DNA of 16,534 bases. Source: Thermococcus sp. Lineage in GTDB: Archaea > Methanobacteriota_B > Thermococci > Thermococcales > Thermococcaceae. Below the pieces are notes generated by a model. That model did no database searches, had not been told where the DNA came from, and saw only the letters and a program-made list of their open reading frames with translations. A program made the position numbers and the translations under genes. Below are positions 7,003 through 13,231 of this stretch, one piece after another. Where the stretch lies: contig NZ_JAMONU010000030.1 of NCBI RefSeq assembly GCF_027066465.1, positions 1-16,534 on the forward strand, in the 5' to 3' direction. How positions within the stretch are numbered: position 1 is the stretch's first letter; each line of letters begins with the position of its first letter.

Positions 7003-7473
7003 TCAACCGAAGAAGGCTCCCATCATGTCCATCTGCTCGTCGCTCATGGACTTCACTTTGAACTCGGGCATCTCGGCCTTGAGCTTTTCGTACTCCTCTC
7101 CGGTTATCTCCCTGACCTCGCCGTTCTCAACGAGATAGAATATTCCGTAGTCCGGGTCGCGGTAGGCTACGAGAAAATTCTCGGTCTCAATGTCATCGAA
7201 GTTCACGAAGATAACGTTTCCGCCAGTATAGGGCTTCTTGCACTTGAAGGGGAAGCTGGAGGAGTTGAGCATCGCATCGCCCAAAGCCTGATTGGCCTTC
7301 TCGCCGTTTATCTCGGTCCAGAAGGGCCTTCCCTCGAAGTCACCCTCGACGACGATGAGGAACCTCTGGCCGTCGAGCTTGACTATGGGGGCTCCGCTCT
7401 CCTGCAGTATCTTGAAGAGCTCGCCGATGGTTTCGGCGTTTCTAAGCGAGGCCACGAATCCTTCAACCTTCAT
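7003..7473 (-). CDS. Conserved-looking protein of unknown function
   Basis: I do not recognise a family. The 156-residue acidic protein has no signal peptide or membrane helix and is probably cytoplasmic. Its visible layout is an N-terminal helix-rich segment (residues 1-26), a strand-rich middle with LIVVEG, FWTEI, VIFVNFDDI and GIFYLVENGEV, and a C-terminal tail rich in Met, Asp and Glu (SDEQMDMM) ending in AFFG. It has a single cysteine in FKCKK. The alternating strands resemble a small alpha/beta fold, but no catalytic motif stands out. The ATG follows GGTGA at good spacing and a TATA box about 35 bases upstream. It is the first gene of a transcript with the CLC gene, so a role with that transporter is conceivable but not shown. 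Confidence 0.8.
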   Translation of the reverse strand: MKVEGFVASLRNAETIGELFKILQESGAPIVKLDGQRFLIVVEGDFEGRPFWTEINGEKANQALGDAMLNSSSFPFKCKKPYTGGNVIFVNFDDIETENFLVAYRDPDYGIFYLVENGEVREITGEEYEKLKAEMPEFKVKSMSDEQMDMMGAFFG

Positions 7474-7506
7474 CTTGGGTCACCGTTTTCCAAATCCTAA
7501 GGCGCA

Positions 7507-7514
7507 GTTATAAG
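7507..7514 (-). promoter_or_regulatory. TATA box of the unknown protein-CLC operon
   Basis: On the minus strand this reads CTTATAAC, preceded by CCAAACC. Its spacing of about 35 bases to the ATG at 7473 fits a short leader containing the GGTGA ribosome binding site. The TTATAA core is palindromic. Confidence 0.55.
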
Positions 7515-7521
7515 GGTTTGG

Positions 7522-7538
7522 GAGAAGATTTTTTTAGA
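7522..7538 (+). promoter_or_regulatory. BRE/TATA box of the EndoQ gene
   Basis: GAGAAGA (BRE-like) followed by TTTTTTTAGA (7529-7538), about 30 bases before the ATG at 7566, predicting a leader of about 10 bases containing GGTGGTGAG. It lies back to back with the minus-strand promoter at 7507-7514. Confidence 0.55.
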
Positions 7539-7565
7539 GGCCCGAAAACTTTGGACGGTGGTGAG

Positions 7566-8831
7566 ATGTTAGTAGACGCCGACCTTCACGTTCACTCCCG
7601 CTACTCAAAGGCTGTCTCCAAGGCCATGACGATACCCAACCTTGCAGAGAACGCACGCTTTAAGGGCCTCAACGTTGTCGGTACTGGCGACATCCTAAAT
7701 CCCCACTGGGAGGGGGAGCTCCTCAGATACGCCAAGAAAGTCGATGAAGGGACCTACGAGCTGAGGGGAGTTCGCTTCCTCCTCACAACGGAGGTTGAGG
7801 ACAACAGAAGGGTTCATCACGTCCTGATTTTCCCGAGCATTGAGACGGTTCGCGAGATGAGGGGAATACTAAGAAAATACTCAAACGACATCGAGACCGA
7901 GGGCAGGCCCCACCTGAGCCTTTCAGCGGGAGAGATAGCCGACCTGGCCAACGACTTCGGCGTTCTAATCGGCCCCGCCCACGCCTTCACCCCCTGGACG
8001 AGTCTCTACAAGGAGTACGACAGTTTGAAGGAGGCCTACGGAGGGGCTAAAATCCACTTCCTTGAGCTGGGTCTCTCGGCCGACAGCGAGATGGCCGATA
8101 TGATAAAGGCCCACCACAGATTAACCTACCTCAGCAACAGCGATGCCCATTCACCGATGCCTCACCGCCTTGGGCGGGAGTTCAACCGCTTCGAGGTGGA
8201 GGATGCTACCTTTGAGGAAATCCGGAAGGCGATTCTAAGGCGCGGCGGAAGGAGAATCGTCCTGAACGCTGGTTTGGACCCCCGTCTTGGGAAGTACCAC
8301 CTGACGGCATGCTCCCGCTGTTACGCTCACTACTCCCTCGGCGAGGCGAAGGCCTTCAAATGGAAGTGCCCCAAGTGCGGTGGTCGGATAAAGAAAGGCG
8401 TAAAGGACAGAATCCTCGAGCTGGCCGATACGGAGGAGAGGCCGAAGGACAGACCGCCTTACCTTCACTTAGCTCCCCTCGCCGAGATTATCTCAATGGT
8501 TATCGGTAAGGGGGTTGAAACCAAAGCCGTCCGGCTGATATGGGAGCGCTTTTTGAGAGACTTTGGGAGCGAGATTAGGGTTCTCGTCGACGTTCCGGTC
8601 GGGGAACTTGCCAGGGTTCACGAGGAGGTTGCCAAGGCCGTATGGGCATACCGCAACGGGAAGCTCATCGTTATCCCCGGAGGTGGCGGGAAGTACGGGG
8701 AGATAAAGCTTCCCGAGGAGATAAGGAAGGCGAGGGTTGAGGAGCTTGAGAGCGTTGAGGTGGAAATTCCCAGGGACACCGAGAGGCCGAGGCAGAGGAG
8801 CATAACGGACTTCCTCAAGGTTGCCAGGTGA
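7566..8831 (+). CDS. Endonuclease Q (PHP-domain DNA repair nuclease)
   Basis: A 421-residue protein close to the length of the characterised Pyrococcus EndoQ, which nicks DNA 5' of deaminated bases (uracil, hypoxanthine, xanthine) and abasic sites. The PHP metal-binding motifs are intact: DLHVHS (His8, His10), GTGD (Asp42), TTEVE (Glu76), GPAH (His139) and NSDAHS (Asp193, His195). A four-cysteine zinc site follows (CSRC at 249-252, CPKC at 268-271), then a C-terminal region ending in QRSITDFLK (from residue 410), a PCNA-interacting PIP box. A TTG at 7518 would add 16 residues but lies upstream of the predicted transcription start; the ATG at 7566 fits family length and has a GGTGGTGAG ribosome binding site. 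Often annotated only as a PHP-domain or phosphotransferase protein. Transcribed alone. Confidence 0.9.
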   Translation: MLVDADLHVHSRYSKAVSKAMTIPNLAENARFKGLNVVGTGDILNPHWEGELLRYAKKVDEGTYELRGVRFLLTTEVEDNRRVHHVLIFPSIETVREMRGILRKYSNDIETEGRPHLSLSAGEIADLANDFGVLIGPAHAFTPWTSLYKEYDSLKEAYGGAKIHFLELGLSADSEMADMIKAHHRLTYLSNSDAHSPMPHRLGREFNRFEVEDATFEEIRKAILRRGGRRIVLNAGLDPRLGKYHLTACSRCYAHYSLGEAKAFKWKCPKCGGRIKKGVKDRILELADTEERPKDRPPYLHLAPLAEIISMVIGKGVETKAVRLIWERFLRDFGSEIRVLVDVPVGELARVHEEVAKAVWAYRNGKLIVIPGGGGKYGEIKLPEEIRKARVEELESVEVEIPRDTERPRQRSITDFLKVAR

Positions 8832-8839
8832 GATTGGCA
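8822..8839 (+). terminator. Stem-loop over the EndoQ stop codon (no clear T-run)
   Basis: TGCCA (8822-8826) and TGGCA (8835-8839) form a perfect 5-bp stem, extendable by a T-G wobble, with GGTGAGAT as loop containing the TGA stop (8829-8831). No strong T-run follows, so terminator activity is doubtful. Confidence 0.25.
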
Positions 8840-8865
8840 GGATTTGTGAAAGATTGCTAAACGGG

Positions 8866-8908
8866 ATTGGCAAGTTTGCCCGAAAGGGTAATAAGTAAGA
8901 AAGTAAGA
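8866..8908 (+). promoter_or_regulatory. Promoter region of vapB with inverted and tandem repeats
   Basis: GGCAA and TTGCC (8869-8880, two-base centre) form a perfect inverted repeat. It is followed by CGAAAGG (BRE-like), a weak TATA candidate (TAATAAGT, 8889-8896) and two adjacent copies of AAGTAAGA (8893-8900 and 8901-8908). The expected transcription start is near 8915, so vapB would be almost leaderless. The repeats could be operator sites for the AbrB-type product, which in this family often represses its own promoter; that is inference. Confidence 0.4.
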
Positions 8909-8921
8909 AATTCCTACGGTG

Positions 8922-9170
8922 ATGGGAGTGGAGGTAGTGAAGGTATCCACCAAGGGGCAGGTCGTCATACCCAAGGAAATCCGCGATGCACTTGGGATAC
9001 GGAACGGGGATTATCTTGTCGTGATGGAGAAAAACGGCTACATCGTGATGAAGAAGCTGAGCGTTGAGGACGTTTTCAAAGAGGGTGAGGAACTCGCAAA
9101 GACCCTTGAAATCACAAGGGAAGACGTCATCAGGGCCGTGAGGGAAGTGAGGTATGAGGGTTCTACTTGA
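8922..9170 (+). CDS. vapB: AbrB/MazE-type antitoxin-like DNA-binding protein (VapB family)
   Basis: An 82-residue protein. Its N-terminal half is a SpoVT/AbrB swapped-hairpin DNA-binding domain with the classic VSTKGQVVIPKEIRDALGI (about residues 8-26) and a following GDYLVVMEKNGYIVMKK strand pair. The C-terminal half is acidic and helical (VEDVFKEGEELAKTL, REDVIRAV), the part that usually wraps a PIN-domain VapC toxin. The ATG at 8922 was chosen; a GTG at 8919 would add one residue. No toxin gene follows: only a 13-codon overlapping frame that looks like the beginning of vapC remains (9154-9195). The protein may persist as an autoregulator, an anti-addiction antitoxin or a regulator of the thiL operon behind it. 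Family assignment is strong; present function uncertain. Confidence 0.85.
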   Translation: MGVEVVKVSTKGQVVIPKEIRDALGIRNGDYLVVMEKNGYIVMKKLSVEDVFKEGEELAKTLEITREDVIRAVREVRYEGST

Positions 9171-9195
9171 CACAACCACTGCTTCAAAATCTTAA
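9154..9195 (+). pseudogene. Probable remnant of a vapC (PIN-domain toxin) start
   Basis: Overlapping the last codons of vapB in another frame is ATG followed by codons for MRVLLDTTTASKS, then TAA. PIN-domain VapC toxins usually begin exactly this way: a short strand, then Leu-Asp-Thr with the first catalytic aspartate, often starting inside the end of vapB. The frame stops after 13 codons and thiL starts 16 bases later, so everything after the first catalytic Asp is missing. With so few residues chance cannot be excluded, but sequence and position both fit a deleted toxin. Confidence 0.5.
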
Positions 9196-9211
9196 AGCCG
9201 GGTGAGTTCAA

Positions 9212-10207
9212 ATGAGGGAATCCGAAATCATCGAACTCTTCCTCAGGCACCTCAAACGGCAGGGTGACTTACCCCTCGGGGACGATGCCGGTGCCTTAAA
9301 GCTCGGCGATAGATGGCTCGTCGCGACCAACGACATGCTCGTCAGGAAAACCGACGTGCCGGATATAATGACTCCGGAGCAGGTCGGCTTCAAGGCCGTA
9401 ACGATGAACGTGAGCGATATAGCTTCGATGGGAGCGAGGCCAATAGGTTTTCTCTTCTCGCTCGGAATTCCAGGGGATTTGGATTCGGACTACCTTGAGG
9501 GGATTGCGAGGGGAATCGGTGAAGCCCTCGACTTCTATGACCTCCCGGTTCTGAGCGCCGACACCAACGAGGCCGACGACCTCATCATAGACGGTATAGC
9601 GCTGGGGTTTGCCGAGAGACTTCTCACGCGCTCCGGAGCCAGGCCGGGCGAGCTGGTCTGCGTTACCGGTGACCTGGGGAGGGCTTTGGCCGGCTACCTT
9701 GTCTGGAAGAACGGGCTTGAGGTGAGCGACGCCGTTAGGAAGACCCTCTACGAGAAGTTCCTTGAGCCAAAGGCGAGGGTTGAGGAGGGAGTTGCTCTTT
9801 CGAGGGTGGCCGGCTCGGCGATAGACATCAGCGACGGTCTCGCAAAGGAGCTGCACCTTCTCGCGGAGATGAGCGGCGTTGGAATTGAGGTTTATCCTGA
9901 GAGGCTTCCCATTGGGAAGGGCGTTGAGGATGTGGCTGGGATTTTGGACCTCGACCCGGTTGAGGTGGCCCTTGCGAGTGGGGAGGAATTCGAGCTGGTC
10001 TTTACCATTAGTCCAGAAAACGTTGAGTTCCTTGATTTTGAGTTTTCTGTTATAGGAAGGGTTGTTTCGGAAAGAGAAGTTGTGATGGTGAACAAAAGGG
10101 GTAGAACCCCCATCCCAAAACTTGGCTGGGAACATTTTGAGATTGAAGTGCCCGATAACATTTTAAAACCCCTCACGGTAGTAGAGCTTGCCGTCCCCCG
10201 TGGGTGA
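9212..10207 (+). CDS. thiL: Thiamine-monophosphate kinase
   Basis: A 331-residue enzyme that phosphorylates thiamine monophosphate to thiamine pyrophosphate with ATP, the last step of cofactor synthesis, in the cytoplasm. It has the N-terminal PurM-like ATP-binding domain with LGDDAG (Asp24, Asp25), the ATNDMLV metal and phosphate segment (around Asp41) and the NVSDIASMGARP helix (66-77). The C-terminal domain has SAIDISDGL and SGEEFELVF, both typical of ThiL. Length matches the family. The ATG follows GGTGAG within a short gap after vapB and its toxin remnant; a TATA-like TCTTAAAG at 9190-9197 is too close to the start to serve it, so transcription probably comes from the vapB promoter. Its TGA is embedded in the ribosome binding site of the following glycosyltransferase. 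Confidence 0.95.
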   Translation: MRESEIIELFLRHLKRQGDLPLGDDAGALKLGDRWLVATNDMLVRKTDVPDIMTPEQVGFKAVTMNVSDIASMGARPIGFLFSLGIPGDLDSDYLEGIARGIGEALDFYDLPVLSADTNEADDLIIDGIALGFAERLLTRSGARPGELVCVTGDLGRALAGYLVWKNGLEVSDAVRKTLYEKFLEPKARVEEGVALSRVAGSAIDISDGLAKELHLLAEMSGVGIEVYPERLPIGKGVEDVAGILDLDPVEVALASGEEFELVFTISPENVEFLDFEFSVIGRVVSEREVVMVNKRGRTPIPKLGWEHFEIEVPDNILKPLTVVELAVPRG

Positions 10208-10212
10208 GCTTG

Positions 10213-11436
10213 ATGGAAACGTGGAGAATCGCGCTGGCCTCGGACTGGTTTTACCCCAAGGTGGGTGGAATAGAGGCGCATATGGACGAGCTTGCGAAAA
10301 ACCTGATGAAAGCCGGGCACGAACCTTACGTGATAACGCACGACTATAGGTATATGATGCCCTACGGTGACGGTTTTCCATACCCCGTTGAGCGATTTCC
10401 AGCAACTTTTTACATCAGAAAACATCACATCAGCCTCAGTCCGACCCAGCTGTGGAGGATAAACGAATTCTACAAGAGCGTTGACTTCGACTTGACTCAC
10501 ATCCACAGCATATACTCCCCTCTGGCCCTTGCGGTGGCCAACGTCTCCAGGGGAATAAGAAACGTTCCAGTTGTTGCAACCAACCACTCCTTCTTCGGAG
10601 ACCCTCCCCTTTCGGGTATCTGTCTAGCCAACCTCCGCTTCTCCCTCAGAAAGGTTGACCACTTCATAGCGGTCAGCACGCCGATAGCGAGGGACACAGA
10701 GAAGGTTCTCGGTGACTGGCTTGCTGGGAGGCCGATAACAGTCATCCCCAACGGTATAGACACCAAAGCTTGGCGTCCCCCCGAACCGGAGGAGAGGGAG
10801 AGGGCCAGAAAAAAGCTGGGCGTTGAAGATGAAGTCGTTCTCTTCTACGTTGGCCGGATGACGTCCAGAAAGATGGCCCACAGACTGCCCTTTGTCATAA
10901 AACGCGCCCTTCAGCTTTCAAACCTTCCGAAGGAGAAAATACTGTTCCTGGCCGTGGGGGAGGGAGAGAAGAGGGCCGAGCTTGAGGAAAACATAAGGAG
11001 GGCCGGACTTGAAGACGTGAGCAGGCTCTTCAGCTTCCTTCCCAGAGACGAACTGCCGGAGTTCTACTGGGCCGCCGACGTGGTTCTCATGCCCGGAATA
11101 CTCGAGGCGTTTCCGGTTGTTGGGCTTGAGGCAATGGCCTCCGGACGGCCCATAGTTGGAAGAAACGAGAGCGGGCTTTCGGATATGGTCATAAAAGGTG
11201 TAACGGGCTTTCTCGGAAACAGCGAGGAGGAGCTTGCCCTGTACCTGTCTGAAGTTCTCTCAGATGAAGGTCTGAGGGAGAAGATGGGCTTTGAGGCCAG
11301 GAAGGTCGTTGAGAGGAACTTCTCGTGGGACGTTGTCATAAAGAGAATACTGAGGGTGTACAAGGCCACGATGGACACGGCGTCCCAGTTCGATAAGAGG
11401 TACGTTCTCTACAAGCTCGTGAGGGGTCTGAGATGA
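10213..11436 (+). CDS. Glycosyltransferase family 4 (GT-B fold)
   Basis: A 407-residue retaining GT-B glycosyltransferase that moves a sugar from a nucleotide donor to an acceptor, usually on a lipid or growing glycan at the inner face of the membrane. The N-terminal domain has DWFYPKVGGIEAHMDELA, the glycine-rich acceptor-side loop (about residues 11-28). The linker has VIPNGID (177-183). The C-terminal domain has VGRMTSRKM (213-221) and the EX7E signature EAFPVVGLE with Glu298 and Glu306. A GTG at 10204 would add three residues but lies within the GGGTGAG ribosome binding site, so the ATG at 10213 was chosen. It is coupled to thiL upstream and overlaps the deacetylase by four bases (ATGA). 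The donor sugar is unknown; the deacetylase neighbour suggests an N-acetylated sugar. Confidence 0.9.
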   Translation: METWRIALASDWFYPKVGGIEAHMDELAKNLMKAGHEPYVITHDYRYMMPYGDGFPYPVERFPATFYIRKHHISLSPTQLWRINEFYKSVDFDLTHIHSIYSPLALAVANVSRGIRNVPVVATNHSFFGDPPLSGICLANLRFSLRKVDHFIAVSTPIARDTEKVLGDWLAGRPITVIPNGIDTKAWRPPEPEERERARKKLGVEDEVVLFYVGRMTSRKMAHRLPFVIKRALQLSNLPKEKILFLAVGEGEKRAELEENIRRAGLEDVSRLFSFLPRDELPEFYWAADVVLMPGILEAFPVVGLEAMASGRPIVGRNESGLSDMVIKGVTGFLGNSEEELALYLSEVLSDEGLREKMGFEARKVVERNFSWDVVIKRILRVYKATMDTASQFDKRYVLYKLVRGLR

Positions 11437-12155
11437 AGGTTGCGATAACCTTTGACGTCGAGCACGACTGTCCCCCCTACCTGACCACAACCCGGGGAAT
11501 GGAGGAGGGTCTGCCGAAGCTCCTCGATTTGATGGCCGAGAAGGGAATCAAGGCAACGTTCTTCTTTACTGCGGAGATGGCGAGGCGCTTTCCGAACCTT
11601 GTGAAACGGGTAATCGACGAGGGCCACGAGCTCGGAAGCCACAACTACAACCATGAGAGGCTCGACAAGCTGAGCTTTGAAGAAGGGAAGAGGGCAATAG
11701 AGAAGTCCCTCAAGGTCCTGCGGAAGTTTGGCGATGTCCTTTCGTTCCGCGCGCCAAACTTACAGTTCCCGAACGAGTACTACCGTGTTCTCGAGGAGAA
11801 TGGAATCCTTGTGGATTCCTCGAAGGCCACCTACAAGGGCTACCGTTCAGGCGTCAGGTTTTTCGGAAACGTCCTCGAGGTTCCGGCTTCGACTACTAGC
11901 TCTGTCATAAGGCTCCCCTGGGGGATTCAGAAGCTCATACACTCCCGCCTGAAGGAGCCGAGGGTTTACTTTGCCCACCCCTGGGAGTTCGTGCCTATGC
12001 AGAGGGAAAGGATAAGGTTCGACTGCAAGTTCAACACCGGAGACAGGGCAATAGAGCTTCTCGGCAGGCTGATAGACCACTACAAGAGCCAGGGGGCGAG
12101 GTTCTACACGATGCGCGAGTTCTATTCCGAATACCAAAAGCTTAAACGTGAGTGA
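11433..12155 (+). CDS. Polysaccharide deacetylase (carbohydrate esterase family 4, NodB-like)
   Basis: A 240-residue NodB-homology protein that hydrolyses N-acetyl (or O-acetyl) groups from sugars. Motif 1 is TFDVEHD (residues 6-12) with the catalytic/metal aspartates. Motif 2 is GSHNYNH with metal ligands His70 and His74. Motif 3 is FRAPN (105-109), and a late motif YFAHPWEF supplies His182. There is no signal peptide, so it appears cytoplasmic, acting on a lipid-linked or intracellular sugar and not on an external polymer. The start codon overlaps the glycosyltransferase stop (ATGA), a strong sign of coupled translation and a shared pathway: transfer of a GlcNAc-like sugar followed by deacetylation is the simplest reading. 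The substrate is inferred only from context. Confidence 0.9.
   Translation: MKVAITFDVEHDCPPYLTTTRGMEEGLPKLLDLMAEKGIKATFFFTAEMARRFPNLVKRVIDEGHELGSHNYNHERLDKLSFEEGKRAIEKSLKVLRKFGDVLSFRAPNLQFPNEYYRVLEENGILVDSSKATYKGYRSGVRFFGNVLEVPASTTSSVIRLPWGIQKLIHSRLKEPRVYFAHPWEFVPMQRERIRFDCKFNTGDRAIELLGRLIDHYKSQGARFYTMREFYSEYQKLKRE
12134..12147 (+). promoter_or_regulatory. BRE/TATA box of the amrS transcript
   Basis: CCAAAAG followed by CTTAAAC, inside the end of the deacetylase gene and about 35 bases before the ATG at 12180. It predicts a leader of about 13 bases containing GGTGAG. Confidence 0.5.
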
Positions 12156-12179
12156 ACGGACTTCTTTTAGGTGAGAGTT

Positions 12180-13229
12180 ATGAGGGAGGCCCTTTACTGG
12201 GAGCCACTTGAGGGGGGTAAGGTTCGTTGCAGGCTCTGTCCCCTTAACTGCATCATAAACGAGGGCAAGAGGGGTTCATGCAGGATTAGAAAGAACATCG
12301 GAGGAAAACTCTACACGCTTAACTACGGCAAGGTTTCGGCCATCGGAGCCGACCCGGTGGAGAAGAAACCGCTCTTCCACTTCTGGCCCGGCTCGTGTGC
12401 GCTCTCGATAAGCTCTGTCGGCTGTAACATGCACTGCAAGCACTGCCAGAACTGGGAGATAAGCCAGGCGGATGAAAGCTTTCCATACCTCCACGACATG
12501 AGTCCAGAGATGGTCGTTGCCATAGCGAAGCGCTACGGCTGTGAGAGCATAGCCTACACCTACAACGAGCCGGTAATCTGGTACGAGTTCGTCCTCGACA
12601 CGGCAAAGCTCGCGAAGAGGGAGGGAATCTACAACCTCCTCATCACCAACGGCTACATCAACGAGGAGCCCTTCAGGGAACTCGCGCCCTACATCGACGC
12701 GATGAACATCGACATCAAAGCCTTCAGCGACGAGTTCTATATGAAGATAGCCGGAGTTCCGAGCGGTGAGCCGAGCAGGAGGACGGCGGTAATAGCAAAG
12801 AAAGAGTTTGGAATCCACGTCGAGTTAACGTATCTCATAATCCCGACGCTCAACGACAAGGAGGAGGAAATACGGGCCTTCGCCCGCTGGGTTGTGGAAA
12901 ATCTCGGCGACGACACGCCGGTGCACTTCTCGCGCTTCTTCCCGCACTACAAGCTCCTCCACCTTCCTCCGACACCGCTTGAGACGATAGAGATGGCATA
13001 CCGCGTAGCTAAAGAAGAGGGTCTGAAGTTCGTTTACATCGGCAACGTGCCGGGTCATCCTGGGGAGCACACCTACTGCCCCCGTTGCGGAAAGCCTTTA
13101 ATAGTCCGCTACGGCTTTGAGATTACCGAGTACAATATCACCGAGAACGGAAGGTGTAAGTACTGCGGTGAGAGGATTCCAATAGTCGGTACCTACAAGA
13201 AAAGACGGTATCCTGGTATGTGGTGGTGA
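12180..13229 (+). CDS. amrS: AmmeMemoRadiSam system radical SAM enzyme
   Basis: A 349-residue radical SAM protein. The [4Fe-4S] cluster motif is CNMHCKHC (Cys82, Cys86, Cys89), in the family-typical setting SVGCNMHCKHCQNWEIS. The N-terminus carries the family's cysteine cluster CRLCPLNC with a further GSC (Cys17, 20, 24, 34). A C-terminal CPRC...CKYC pair (Cys300, 303, 326, 329) looks like a zinc ribbon. YTYNEP and LLITNGY are SAM-domain strands resembling pyruvate-formate-lyase-activating enzymes, under which name such genes are often annotated. The system links this enzyme to AMMECR1 and Memo proteins, often encoded elsewhere in archaea; neither is in this window. The ATG at 12180 (after GGTGAG) was preferred to a GTG at 12171. 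Reaction unestablished. Its TGA is embedded in the next gene's ribosome binding site. Confidence 0.9.
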   Translation: MREALYWEPLEGGKVRCRLCPLNCIINEGKRGSCRIRKNIGGKLYTLNYGKVSAIGADPVEKKPLFHFWPGSCALSISSVGCNMHCKHCQNWEISQADESFPYLHDMSPEMVVAIAKRYGCESIAYTYNEPVIWYEFVLDTAKLAKREGIYNLLITNGYINEEPFRELAPYIDAMNIDIKAFSDEFYMKIAGVPSGEPSRRTAVIAKKEFGIHVELTYLIIPTLNDKEEEIRAFARWVVENLGDDTPVHFSRFFPHYKLLHLPPTPLETIEMAYRVAKEEGLKFVYIGNVPGHPGEHTYCPRCGKPLIVRYGFEITEYNITENGRCKYCGERIPIVGTYKKRRYPGMWW

Positions 13230-13231
13230 AA

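Noticed and set aside
9189..9197. TATA-like TCTTAAAG just before thiL
   Set aside because: Transcription would be expected to start at or after the thiL ATG, although thiL has a proper ribosome binding site upstream; more likely chance within the vapC remnant.
9296..10135. A 279-codon minus-strand frame opposite thiL, and a similar 180-codon one opposite amrS (12276-12818)
   Set aside because: Both are shadows of firmly identified genes with no ribosome binding site or recognisable domain.
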